Shown here: positions 42,935 to 52,197 of the stretch, one piece after another
Numbering within the stretch: position 1 is the stretch's first letter
Layout: each line of letters starts with the position of its first letter
Source: Azotimanducus chitobiosivorans
GTDB lineage: Bacteria > Pseudomonadota > Gammaproteobacteria > Pseudomonadales > Azotimanducaceae
Direction of reading: 5' to 3'
Length of the DNA: 64,000 nucleotides
Assembly (NCBI GenBank): GCA_965200235.1
Contig: OZ241339.1
Location: 2,666,001-2,730,000, forward strand
Position numbers and translations under genes: made by a program
The notes under the pieces: model-generated
What the model was told of the DNA's origin: nothing
What the model saw: only the letters and a program-made list of their open reading frames with translations
Database searches by the model: none

Positions 42935-44293
42935 ATGTCTCTACACGTCATCATCCTCGCCGCAGGCAAGAGCAGCCGGATGAAGTCCGACTTGCCCAAG
43001 GCGCTTGTGCCGCTCGGCGGGCAGCCTATGCTCGCGCACATTGTCGAAACTGCGCGCACCCTTGCGCCGGCGCGGTTGTCGGTGGTGGTTGGTGTGGACG
43101 CGGCGCCGATCAAGCAAGCGTTTACGGATGCCAAGGACATTTACTGGATCCTCCAAGCCGAAGCGCTCGGCACAGGCCATGCAGTGCTCTGCGCCTTGCG
43201 CGAATACAGTGAAGGGCGGGCGCTGGTGGTGTATGTGGACGGGCCTTTGGTATCGGCATCCGCATTGCGTGGACTCATCGGCCAAGAATCGCCTCTTGCA
43301 GTCCTAGCAGCGACCACCGAGAATCCTTCAGGCTTCGGGCGCTTGATCATGGATGATCAAGGCTGCGTGCAGCGAATCGTGGAAGAAGCCCACGCCAGCG
43401 AATCGGAGAAGCGCATCAAGATCGTCAACACCGGCATCATGGCTGGCGACGGGGCGCTGATGAGATCGCGCTTGGAGGGCATGCCAGCACCGACCGCAGA
43501 ACGCGAACAATACTTGACCGATTTGGTGGCCTTGGCGCGCGAACAAGGGGATGATGTCGGCTGCGTAATGTCTCGTCCCGAAGACGGCGCGCTCGGTGCG
43601 AACACCTTGCAAGAGCTTGCTGGTCTCGAACGTCTTTATCAGCAGCGCCAAGCTCGCGAACTCATGCGCCAAGGTGTGCGCCTTGCAGACCCGGCCAGAA
43701 TAGATGTGCGCGGCGAGGTTCAAGCCGAGCCGGGCGTGTTTATAGACGCAGGCGTCGTGCTCGAAGGCGAAGTGCGGCTCAAGAAAGGCGTGTCAATCGG
43801 GCCAAGCGTGACCATCAAAAACGCAAGTCTTGGCGAAGGCACGAAAGTGGAAGCCAGTTCGGTGATCGAGGGCGTGAAGTCTGGCGCAAACTGCCGTATC
43901 GGCCCGTTTGCGCGCATTCGCCCCAACACAGTGCTCGCAGACGATGTCCACATCGGCACGTTTGTCGAAGTCAAGCAGGCGCACATCGGTGCCCGCTCGA
44001 AAGCCAATCATCAGGCGTATCTCGGCGATGTGGAGATTGGCGAAGATTGCAACATCGGCGCAGGCGTCATCACCTGCAACTACGATGGCGCGGACAAGCA
44101 TAAGACGGAAATAGGCGACCGCGTATTCGTCGGTTCGAACGTCACGCTTATCGCGCCCGTCAGAGTTGAGACAGACGCCTACATCGCCGCAGGCTCGACC
44201 ATATCGAAGAAGGTGGCCGCCGGTCTCACAGTGGCAAGGTCGAGACAGAAGCATATCAGCCACTGGACTTCACCAGCGAAGCGCCAAACCTAA
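42935..44293 (+). CDS. glmU: bifunctional GlcNAc-1-phosphate uridyltransferase / glucosamine-1-phosphate acetyltransferase
   Basis: Makes UDP-GlcNAc for peptidoglycan and LPS. The N-terminal pyrophosphorylase domain has the LAAGKSSRMKSDLPKALVPL loop, and the C-terminal left-handed beta-helix has hexapeptide repeats and the active site segment RSKANHQAYLGDVEIGEDCN. At 452 residues it is full length. It is followed by glmS after 2 bases. Confidence 0.96.
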   Translation: MSLHVIILAAGKSSRMKSDLPKALVPLGGQPMLAHIVETARTLAPARLSVVVGVDAAPIKQAFTDAKDIYWILQAEALGTGHAVLCALREYSEGRALVVYVDGPLVSASALRGLIGQESPLAVLAATTENPSGFGRLIMDDQGCVQRIVEEAHASESEKRIKIVNTGIMAGDGALMRSRLEGMPAPTAEREQYLTDLVALAREQGDDVGCVMSRPEDGALGANTLQELAGLERLYQQRQARELMRQGVRLADPARIDVRGEVQAEPGVFIDAGVVLEGEVRLKKGVSIGPSVTIKNASLGEGTKVEASSVIEGVKSGANCRIGPFARIRPNTVLADDVHIGTFVEVKQAHIGARSKANHQAYLGDVEIGEDCNIGAGVITCNYDGADKHKTEIGDRVFVGSNVTLIAPVRVETDAYIAAGSTISKKVAAGLTVARSRQKHISHWTSPAKRQT

Positions 44294-44295
44294 CC

Positions 44296-46134
44296 ATGTG
44301 CGGAATCATTGGTGCCTTGGGTACGCGCGATGTCGTCCCAATTTTGGTCGATGGTCTGCGCGGCCTGGAGTACCGGGGCTACGACTCAGCTGGCCTTGCC
44401 GTCATTGATTCAGCGCGGCATCTCGTGCGCGAGCGCACTCGTGGAAAAGTCGCGAACCTTGTCGAGAAACTTGGCTCGCGCCAGCTTTCCGGCGCCATCG
44501 GTATCGCGCACACGCGCTGGGCAACGCACGGTGCACCATCGGAACGGAACGCCCATCCCCACATCTGCGGCGACAAGGTCGCCGTCGTCCACAACGGCAT
44601 TGTCGAGAACCATGAATCGCTGCGACGCGAGGTGTTGGCAACAGGCGCGGTGCTTGAATCCGAGACGGACTCGGAAGTCGTTGCTCATCTCATCGCATGC
44701 GAAGTCGATGCGGGTCGGACGCTGCTTGATTCGGTCGCGCACGCATGCCGTCGATTGGAGGGCGCCTTTGCCCTGGTCGCTCTCAGCCCGAAGGAGCCCG
44801 ATGCGCTCATCATTGTGCGCGTCGGCAGCCCGCTGGTGATCGGTCTTGGCGACGGGGAGAGCTTCGTCGCGTCGGACCTCGATGCGCTGCTCGATCAAAC
44901 TAGCCGTTTCGTTGTGCTAGAAGAAGGGGACATTGCCGAAGTACGACGTGAGCGGCTCCGCATCTTTTCGCTTGGCGCCCTGAGCCGTGAGGTGACGCGC
45001 GAAGTGCTGCATATCAAAGGCAAGCGTCAATTCAAGGACAAGGGCGATTTTGCGACCTTCATGCACAAGGAGATCCATGAACAGCCACGGGCTGTGGCAC
45101 GCGCGCTTGCGGGACGAGTGAGCAGGACGCGAGTCTTGCAGCAAGCATTTGGCGTGGCGGCAGAGGACGTTTTGGGCCGCGTTAGATCGGTGCATATCGT
45201 CGCCGCCGGCAGCAGCTACCACTGCGGACTCATCGCCAAGCATTGGCTCGAAGAGATTGCCGGACTGCCATGCCAAGTCGAGATCGCCAGCGAGTTTCGT
45301 TACCGAAGCGCCGCCGTGCTGCCGGAATCGCTGTTTATCGCCATTTCACAATCGGGCGAGACAGCAGACACGCTCGCGGCGCTGCGCGTCAGCCGTCGCC
45401 TTGGATTCGTAGCGAGCCTCGCCATTTGCAATGTGCCGACTTCGACCCTTGTGAGAGAGTCGGATTTGGCGTACCTGATGCAAGCTGGCCCGGAGTTCAG
45501 CGTCGCATCGACAAAAGCCATCTCTTGCTCACTCGTCGGGTTGCTTCTGCTCACACTGCTCCTTGCTCGTTCGAAGGGTCTCTCAGAACAAACGGAAGCA
45601 GAAGTCGTCAAGGCGCTTGATTCGCTCGATGACGGAATCAGAGAAGCTCTTGCCCTTGAGCCGCACATCGAGACGTTGGCGCTGAAACTAACCCATCACA
45701 ATCATGCATTTTTCCTTGGTCGCGGCGCACAGTATCCAGTCGCGCTTGAGGCCGCGCTCAAGCTCAAGGAGGTCTCCTACATCCATGCCGAAGGCTATCC
45801 TGCGGGCGAACTCAAGCACGGTCCACTTGCGCTCATTGACGATGGTATGCCGGTGATCGCCGTTGCGCCCAAGGATGACTTGATCGAAAAGCTCGCTTCG
45901 AACTTGCGCGAGGTCGAAGCGCGCGGCGGTGAACTCATTGTCTTTACCAGCCCGGACATCAGCTTTGCAGCGCGTTCCGATATGCATGTCGTGACAATGC
46001 CGCGCGTTCACGAACTGCTCGCGCCGATCGTCTATAGCGTGCCACCGCAACTGCTTGCGTACCACGTTGCGCGCCTGAAAGGCACCGACATCGATCAGCC
46101 GAGGAACTTGGCGAAGGCGGTGACGGTTGAGTGA
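44296..46134 (+). CDS. glmS: glutamine--fructose-6-phosphate aminotransferase (isomerizing)
   Basis: First committed enzyme of the amino-sugar pathway. The N-terminal MCGIIGALGTRDVVPILVDG exposes Cys2 as the glutaminase nucleophile, with HTRWATHGAPSERNAHPH following. Two SIS domains carry FIAISQSGETADTLAALR and EGYPAGELKHGPLALID. The C-terminus ends LARLKGTDIDQPRNLAKAVTVE-like, as expected. At 612 residues it is full length. Confidence 0.96.
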   Translation: MCGIIGALGTRDVVPILVDGLRGLEYRGYDSAGLAVIDSARHLVRERTRGKVANLVEKLGSRQLSGAIGIAHTRWATHGAPSERNAHPHICGDKVAVVHNGIVENHESLRREVLATGAVLESETDSEVVAHLIACEVDAGRTLLDSVAHACRRLEGAFALVALSPKEPDALIIVRVGSPLVIGLGDGESFVASDLDALLDQTSRFVVLEEGDIAEVRRERLRIFSLGALSREVTREVLHIKGKRQFKDKGDFATFMHKEIHEQPRAVARALAGRVSRTRVLQQAFGVAAEDVLGRVRSVHIVAAGSSYHCGLIAKHWLEEIAGLPCQVEIASEFRYRSAAVLPESLFIAISQSGETADTLAALRVSRRLGFVASLAICNVPTSTLVRESDLAYLMQAGPEFSVASTKAISCSLVGLLLLTLLLARSKGLSEQTEAEVVKALDSLDDGIREALALEPHIETLALKLTHHNHAFFLGRGAQYPVALEAALKLKEVSYIHAEGYPAGELKHGPLALIDDGMPVIAVAPKDDLIEKLASNLREVEARGGELIVFTSPDISFAARSDMHVVTMPRVHELLAPIVYSVPPQLLAYHVARLKGTDIDQPRNLAKAVTVE

Positions 46135-46285
46135 AAAATAGAGAGGTGATCGCGATGTGGGAAAAGCAGTTATAGCGAAATTAGCAATCTTAGGAAAAAT
46201 CCCTAAACTAGGGCGTGTTAACACTACGCACGTTTACGGTGCCGCTGTTTAATGAGTTTACGCGCCGAGTCATGCCGAGCATGGA

Positions 46286-48664
46286 TTAAGCCTCTTCGCC
46301 ACCTTCGCGGGCCGTCAACACCAACAAACTCGGTAACAGCGACAAGTTCGCGATCAGCGCAAGCCCCATCGCCACTGCGACGAGCAAGCCGAACATGATG
46401 GTCGGCACGAAGTTCGAGAACATCAGTACCGAGAAGCCGATGATGATGGTGATGCCGGTGAGATACAGCGCTCGTCCGATATTGGCGTGACAGACGCTGA
46501 CTGCCTTTTTTGCGGTTCTGCCAGCGGCGAGTTCGGATCGATATCGATGCAAATAATGAATGGCGAAATCGACGCCGATGCCGATTGAGATAGCGGCGAT
46601 GGTGGTGGTCATCATGTCGAGCGAAATCCCCGCGAGCCCCATGAAGCCCACCACGGCCGCCGCCGACAGCACGTTAGGAATCAATCCGAGCAGCGCGAAC
46701 TTTACCGACCGCAGGAGTATCAGGAACATCAGCAGCGTTGCGAGCAGCACATAGGCAAGCGTGTCGCGCTGCGACACGAAGAGCTCTTGCAGCATGTCGT
46801 TGAACAGCACGAGCATGCCGGAGACGATGATCTCATCGCTTTCGAAGCCAAGTTCGCTTGTCGCGTAGTCCATCACTTCGGCCACGAGTGCGTCGCGGTC
46901 AAAGTAGGGCCCGCTTTCAATGACGCGCCCCGAGAGGCGCATTTGTCCTTTCATGGGCGCTGCATACGGATCGATGAGCTCGGCCTTAATGTCCGCTGGC
47001 AGCGCGCTTAAGACAGCGACGAGTTCGAAGTCGCTTAAGGGTTCGCCGTCAGTGAACTCGCGCGCTAGCTCATCAAGCGAAGCGACGGACAGCACCTTGC
47101 CGACTTCGGTGCGTGCTTCGAGCGCTTTTTGGAGTGCGCCGAGCCGGTCGAGCTTGTCGCGCGTGAACCAGTAGCGGTCAGGGAACTCGTCGGCTTCTTC
47201 GGCGAAGAAGTCATCTTCGATCACCACCTCTTCGAACGGCGGAAACGACACCACCACCTCAAATGGGACAGTCCCGCCAAGATGCTGGTCGATATAGACC
47301 ATGCCCTGATAAATCTCAGTGTCGTCCTGAAAATAATCGATAAAACGGTTGTCGAGGGAGAGCCGAGAAATGCCCGCGCCGGCGGCAACAGCCACCGCAA
47401 GAGACACGACGCACACGAGTCCGGCGCGGTGCTGCGCGAGGTGCCCCAATTGATTGATCAGGCGTGCGGGCGGCTTTTCGGCACCCGACGGCTGGCCGCG
47501 TTCGAGCAGCACCAAGAGCGCCGGGAAGATGGTGAAGGCAGTCAAAAATGCAAGCGCGACGCCGAGGCACATCATCCAGCCGAAATCCTCGACCGGCGGT
47601 ATGTCGCTCACCGTCAGCGAGCCGAACGCGGCAATGGTGGTGAGCGCGGTGTAGAAGCACGGCGCGAACTTGCTGACGAAGGTCTCCAAAACCAGCGCTT
47701 CGCCGCGCGGCCCGTCTTCGGTCGCGGCAAGCTCGCGGTAGCGAACGATCAAATGGATCGTCAGCGAGATGGTCATGATGACAAGCAGTGAGACAAAGTT
47801 CGACGAAATGACCGTGGCCGCTGTTTGCATGGCGCCGAGCGCGCCTGTGGTGTAGAGCACCGCGAGGCCGGCGGTCGCGGTTGGCAAAAGCACCCAGCGG
47901 ACTTCGCGAAAGGCGAGATAGAGCACCAACATGATCAGCAGCACGACGACACCGCCGAAGATCACAAGATCGCTTTTGACAAAGGCGATCATATCGGCGG
48001 CGATCATGGGCACGCCGCCGATATGGACTTTGCCGAACTCGGAGAATTCGGTTTGAATGGCCCTGATATCGGCGATGGTTTGATCGCGCGCCGCGAGATA
48101 GCGCTTGCGCGCCTGCACGCTGTCGGGCTCGGCGCCGAGCTCGGGTGGCGGCACCATGTTGGCGCGCATCGCACCGGAACTGCCGTCGCCGGAAATAAGC
48201 AATTCTCGAAACAGCGGACTGTTGCGAAGCTCTTCAACCGCGAGTTCATAGTCAACGTTTTCCGAGCGCAGCGTTTTGAGTCCGGTCGCAAGCTCGGTGA
48301 TCGGCACCGGCGGACTCTTGAGCAGCGGCGCATCAAGGAGCGAGAACACCGAAGAGATGCCCTCTACCGCGGCAATGCGCGTTCGCAAGCGTTCAAACGT
48401 GTCGATATTGGCGCCGGACAGCAGCACGCCGTCATGCGGCGCGAAGGTGATGAGCAGGAAGTCATCGCCGGTGAAGGTCTCGGTGATGCGCTCGTAGGCG
48501 GCGAAATTGGCGTCGCCTTCTACAACCAGCGTCTCGGCGGAAGCGTCGAAGCTAAAGCGCGTTGAATAGAAGGCCGCCAGCACTGCGAGCAGAGCGCCGC
48601 CTGCAAGCACCGTTCGCGGCCAGCGCAGCAGCAACGCCACGAACTTCGCAATAGGCATGTTCAA
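46286..48664 (-). CDS. RND/MMPL family membrane exporter
   Basis: A 792-residue RND-superfamily protein with two repeats, each having one helix, a large periplasmic loop and five further helices. Conserved blocks are LLIMLVLYLAFREVRWVLLP, the SLTIHLIVRY segment in the first half, and DMMTTTIAAISIGIGVDFAI with HYLHRYR in the second. The form resembles HpnN/MMPL lipid exporters more than drug pumps. It ends in the cytosol, overlaps the MFS gene by 4 bases and is probably co-transcribed with it. Cargo is unknown. Confidence 0.8.
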   Translation of the reverse strand: MNMPIAKFVALLLRWPRTVLAGGALLAVLAAFYSTRFSFDASAETLVVEGDANFAAYERITETFTGDDFLLITFAPHDGVLLSGANIDTFERLRTRIAAVEGISSVFSLLDAPLLKSPPVPITELATGLKTLRSENVDYELAVEELRNSPLFRELLISGDGSSGAMRANMVPPPELGAEPDSVQARKRYLAARDQTIADIRAIQTEFSEFGKVHIGGVPMIAADMIAFVKSDLVIFGGVVVLLIMLVLYLAFREVRWVLLPTATAGLAVLYTTGALGAMQTAATVISSNFVSLLVIMTISLTIHLIVRYRELAATEDGPRGEALVLETFVSKFAPCFYTALTTIAAFGSLTVSDIPPVEDFGWMMCLGVALAFLTAFTIFPALLVLLERGQPSGAEKPPARLINQLGHLAQHRAGLVCVVSLAVAVAAGAGISRLSLDNRFIDYFQDDTEIYQGMVYIDQHLGGTVPFEVVVSFPPFEEVVIEDDFFAEEADEFPDRYWFTRDKLDRLGALQKALEARTEVGKVLSVASLDELAREFTDGEPLSDFELVAVLSALPADIKAELIDPYAAPMKGQMRLSGRVIESGPYFDRDALVAEVMDYATSELGFESDEIIVSGMLVLFNDMLQELFVSQRDTLAYVLLATLLMFLILLRSVKFALLGLIPNVLSAAAVVGFMGLAGISLDMMTTTIAAISIGIGVDFAIHYLHRYRSELAAGRTAKKAVSVCHANIGRALYLTGITIIIGFSVLMFSNFVPTIMFGLLVAVAMGLALIANLSLLPSLLVLTAREGGEEA

Positions 48665-49989
48665 ATCGCCTTCGGAAAGGGAATGCCGTATTGCCGCAAG
48701 GTCTCTTCAAGGCTCGGCTTTTGCAGCCGTATGCGTTCTGCGCTCAACTGAAAGGCGAAGATGAAGCCGAGCCCAAGGATCAGCATGCCAACGAGGAAGC
48801 AGTAGATCACGGCGCGATCCGGATAGACATCCTTGAAATAGCCCACATAGAGCGGTCCGAAGATGCCCGCCGCGGCCCACGCGGTGAGCACCGCCCCATA
48901 GATGGCAGACATCTTTCGCGCGCCAAACACATCAATGATGAATGACGGCATGGTGGCGAAGCCTCCGCCGAAACACAGCAGGATGTAGCACACCAAGACC
49001 GAAAAGACCCAAGGGTCGCGTTCAGTCATCAGGATGCCGAAGACGATCATCTGGCTTGCGAGCAGGATGCGAAACACAGCGATGCGGCCGATCTTGTCGG
49101 ACAAGAGCCCCCAGAACAGCCTGCCGATGCCGTTGCACAGCGAGCTGATGGCAATGAGCGTGGCGCCGTACTCGGCGAGCACGCGCGGGTCGAGGCTCGG
49201 GTCGGCAAGCCCCCAGACATCCTGCAGCAAGGGCGATTGGAAGCTGATGACCGAAATGCCGGCTGAAATGTTGAAGAAAAAGATCAGCCACATCATGACG
49301 AATTCGCGCGTGCTCAGGCAGTTGCGAACAAAATTCGGATGATTGACGCCGAAGGGTTCCGGCGGAACGGACACGAGCTTGGTATTCGGCGCGAAGCCCG
49401 CTGGCGGGTCGCGAATCAGCAGGCTAAACGGAATGAGAATCGCCGCGAAAATAATGCCGAGCCACATGAAGGTGAGCGGCAGGTCCTCGTTGGTTTGCAC
49501 GACGAGAAAAGGCGCGAGCAGCTTACTCAAAAGAAATGCCCCGACGCCGAATCCCATGACGACAATGCCGGTCGCTAGCCCTTTGCGGTCCGGAAACCAT
49601 TTGGCGACGGTCGCCACCGGCGTGACATAGCCGAGGCCGATGCCGGCGCCGCCAATCACGCCGTAGCCGATATAGAAAAGCAGCAGGTTGTTGATGTGCA
49701 GCGCGAACGCAGCGATCAAGTATCCGGACGCGAATAACAAACTGCCCGCGACTGACAGCTTTCGAGGGCCGAGCTTCGGCAGTGCGCCGCCCGCCCACGC
49801 CGCCGAGATGCCGAGCGAGAAGATCGCGACGCCGAACGCAATGGCTGTGTCGGTGTAGGTCCAACCAAGCTGGCTGACCAGCATGATCTGGAAGAAGCTC
49901 CACGCATAGACGGTGCCAAAGCACAGCTGCAAGCCCGTGCAGAGCAGCACAGTGATCGAGCGTGGCAGATGCCTGTCGGGCGCGGACAT
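48661..49989 (-). CDS. OFA family MFS transporter (oxalate/formate antiporter-like)
   Basis: A 442-residue major facilitator of twelve helices. FGTVYAWSFFQIMLVSQLGW, GYGVIGGAGIGLGYVTPVAT and WFPDRKGLATGIVVMGFGVG are close to the OxlT/OFA group, which exchanges small carboxylates. It lies between the RND exporter and the cache-like protein on the same strand. Substrate is inferred only at the level of a small organic anion. Confidence 0.82.
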   Translation of the reverse strand: MSAPDRHLPRSITVLLCTGLQLCFGTVYAWSFFQIMLVSQLGWTYTDTAIAFGVAIFSLGISAAWAGGALPKLGPRKLSVAGSLLFASGYLIAAFALHINNLLLFYIGYGVIGGAGIGLGYVTPVATVAKWFPDRKGLATGIVVMGFGVGAFLLSKLLAPFLVVQTNEDLPLTFMWLGIIFAAILIPFSLLIRDPPAGFAPNTKLVSVPPEPFGVNHPNFVRNCLSTREFVMMWLIFFFNISAGISVISFQSPLLQDVWGLADPSLDPRVLAEYGATLIAISSLCNGIGRLFWGLLSDKIGRIAVFRILLASQMIVFGILMTERDPWVFSVLVCYILLCFGGGFATMPSFIIDVFGARKMSAIYGAVLTAWAAAGIFGPLYVGYFKDVYPDRAVIYCFLVGMLILGLGFIFAFQLSAERIRLQKPSLEETLRQYGIPFPKAI

Positions 49990-50003
49990 TGGTCGATTCC
50001 GGG

Positions 50004-50738
50004 CTACTTGACGGCTTGCGGCTCCACCCTGTCTGGATCAACGATTTTGGCGAAGTAGAGAAACAGCCTCGCAAGCTGCCCGGCTTCGTCGTCGCGTTCC
50101 AAGAGCGGGTTCGATGCGGACTGCTCGCCATCGCCGGCTTTCGCGAGTTCGACGGCGTAGCCGAGCAGTGCCGAGACTGGCTTGGCGGCGAGGTTCACGA
50201 GCCAGATCGCAGCGAAGATGCCGACCACGAAGATCGACGAAATCAGATACATCTGGCGGCCGACCGCACGCTGAATCTTGAGTGAAATCAGGCCCTTGTC
50301 CATGCCAATATGCACCGACCCGGCAACGCCGGCAAGAATCGGGCTGCCGACTTCAATGTAATTCTCGGCACCGGAGAAGCTGCGCTCGATGCCGTCCGTG
50401 ATCGATGGGTCGGAACTGAGGATCTCCTCTGGAATGCCCGGCACGAAGGTGTGGGCGAGAAACTCGCCATTCTCGTTGACGATATAAATGTAGTTGATGC
50501 CTTGGATTTCAAGGAATTGGTCAATGAGCGATTGCAGGGCTGACAAGTCGCGGTTCAAGATGATGTCCACGCTGGCATCGGCGATCGTTTTGGCGATGCC
50601 TTTGCTGTTGGAGACGTACTCTTCGGAAAGCTGCGAATCGACGGTGGCGATGCACACCCAGGAAGTGGAAACGGCGATGACGCCGAAGAGCAGAAAGATG
50701 CCGAACAGGGTCTTCTGAAACAGTCGCTGAATGTTCAT
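50004..50738 (-). CDS. membrane protein with a periplasmic cache-like sensor domain and no output domain
   Basis: A 244-residue protein with two membrane helices (FGIFLLFGVIAVSTSWVCIA and LISSIFVVGIFAAIWLVNLA) around a periplasmic domain that includes GINYIYIVNENGEFLAHTFV and AGSVHIGMDKGLI. This is the single-cache pattern of chemoreceptors and sensor kinases. A short HAMP-like cytosolic segment ends the protein, and no kinase, cyclase or MCP domain follows. It lies 14 bases upstream of the OFA carrier and 12 downstream of the binding protein, so a ligand-sensing accessory role in uptake is inferred. Confidence 0.6.
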   Translation of the reverse strand: MNIQRLFQKTLFGIFLLFGVIAVSTSWVCIATVDSQLSEEYVSNSKGIAKTIADASVDIILNRDLSALQSLIDQFLEIQGINYIYIVNENGEFLAHTFVPGIPEEILSSDPSITDGIERSFSGAENYIEVGSPILAGVAGSVHIGMDKGLISLKIQRAVGRQMYLISSIFVVGIFAAIWLVNLAAKPVSALLGYAVELAKAGDGEQSASNPLLERDDEAGQLARLFLYFAKIVDPDRVEPQAVK

Positions 50739-50750
50739 GATGTATTCTCT

Positions 50751-52028
50751 TTAGGAAAACCGGACGCCCCAGTCGTATAAGGGAATGAATCGACCTTCGT
50801 CGACCACGGTGTAATAGAGCCCTCGCATGCCTTGCCGGCGCTCAGGCGAGAAGGAGATAAGCTCACCGATGCCAAGATCGAAGTCTTGGATGCTAAAGAC
50901 CGCCTCTTCAAGACGCTGTCGGCTCGGCATATCGCCAAGGCGGTTCAGAATCTCGACGAGCAGCTTGGCGTTGACGAAGCCTTCAAGGCTCACGAAGCTC
51001 TTTTCGAAGGGCTGATAGTCCGCTTGGTACAGGTCGCCCGGCACCGTGGGGTCGTAGCGGCGCATCAGTTCGCTGTATTCCTTGACGACCGGGATGCTCT
51101 CATCCTCGTAGCTCGGCACGACTTGTGAGTTGACGAGGTGGCGGGCGTAGCGGTCGCTTGCATCCGTGCCCTCGGTGATTAGCTGTAGCAGATTCTCGCT
51201 GCCCACAAAGGAAAGATTTGCGATTGGGATTTCGAGCCCCCCGTCGACCGCATCGCGCAGAAATGCCGCGCACGCGCCGTAGGCGCCAATGCAGATGACC
51301 GCCTGCGGATTGGTCTTCTTGAGGATTTCGACCTGATCGCGCATGCTGCTCGAAAAGCGAGCCCCGCGCTTGTAGGTGGCCTCGCCAACAATGTTCTCGC
51401 CATGTGCGCTCAAGGCCTTGCGCACGCCTGCCCAGCCGCTTCGCCCATAGGCGTCGGCCTGATAAAAGACGGCGATGCGCGTTCGACCGATGCTCAGGAA
51501 ATTCTCAACGAGCCCTTGCGTTTCCTCGCGATATGAAGCGCGAAGATTGAATGCAAATTCACCGTAGGGCGGCTCGCGCTGTGGCTGCGCGCCGGTGAAT
51601 GGAAAGAACAGCAGGATGTCTTCCTGCTGGAACTTCTTGAGAATCGGCAGAACCCGCGTGACCGTTGGCGTGCCGACATAGCCGAAGAGCGCAAATACCT
51701 GGTCCTCAAGCAGGAGCTTCATGGTGTTTTGCACCGACGGCACAGGCTGATAGCCGTCGTCATAGAGTTTCAGCGCAACCTCACGACCACGAACGCCGCC
51801 TTGGCTGTTGATGTGCGCGAAATAGGCCTGAGCGCCACGATACAGTTCGATGCCAAGTCCGCGCGACGGGCCGGAGAAGGCGGCGGATGTGCCGAGCACA
51901 ATCTGGCTGTCGGAAACGCCCTGACTGACGAGGCTATCTTGCGAAAACGCGAATCTGGTCGTGAACGGCAGCATAAGACTGCCGACGATGCCGGTTTTCA
52001 GGAGATTCCGCCGAGTCAGAGCTGGCAT
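50751..52028 (-). CDS. periplasmic substrate-binding protein, Leu/Ile/Val (Peripla_BP_6) type
   Basis: A type I periplasmic binding protein of about 425 residues. The N-terminus MPALTRRNLLKTGIVGSLML looks like a Tat signal (twin Arg, then hydrophobic core). The mature part has LGTSAAFSGPSRGLGIELYR, FALFGYVGTPTVTRVLPIL and RTRIAVFYQADAYGRSGWAG, the family pattern. I use the ATG at 52028; a start 20 codons upstream would place the twin Arg too far in. No ABC permease or ATPase is adjacent, so it may serve the cache-like protein or a transporter elsewhere. Confidence 0.8.
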   Translation of the reverse strand: MPALTRRNLLKTGIVGSLMLPFTTRFAFSQDSLVSQGVSDSQIVLGTSAAFSGPSRGLGIELYRGAQAYFAHINSQGGVRGREVALKLYDDGYQPVPSVQNTMKLLLEDQVFALFGYVGTPTVTRVLPILKKFQQEDILLFFPFTGAQPQREPPYGEFAFNLRASYREETQGLVENFLSIGRTRIAVFYQADAYGRSGWAGVRKALSAHGENIVGEATYKRGARFSSSMRDQVEILKKTNPQAVICIGAYGACAAFLRDAVDGGLEIPIANLSFVGSENLLQLITEGTDASDRYARHLVNSQVVPSYEDESIPVVKEYSELMRRYDPTVPGDLYQADYQPFEKSFVSLEGFVNAKLLVEILNRLGDMPSRQRLEEAVFSIQDFDLGIGELISFSPERRQGMRGLYYTVVDEGRFIPLYDWGVRFS

Positions 52029-52131
52029 CGTTGCGTGAACTGAGTCTGTTCGCCGAGACGCATGGGCATACTCTATCCTATTCAGCAAATAGGCATGACA
52101 AAAAAGTCACGCAAGCGTGCTGTCCGGGTTC

Positions 52132-52160
52132 TTGTTGAAAGACAAAGGCGTGCCTATAGT
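52132..52160 (+). promoter_or_regulatory. candidate promoter of the hydrolase gene
   Basis: TTGTTG (52132-52137), 17 bases, TATAGT (52155-52160). The gene start is at 52198, with AAAGGAA about 9 bases before the ATG. Confidence 0.4.
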
Positions 52161-52197
52161 GTCATTCTCAACCTGAACTGGAAAGGAACGTCCTTCG

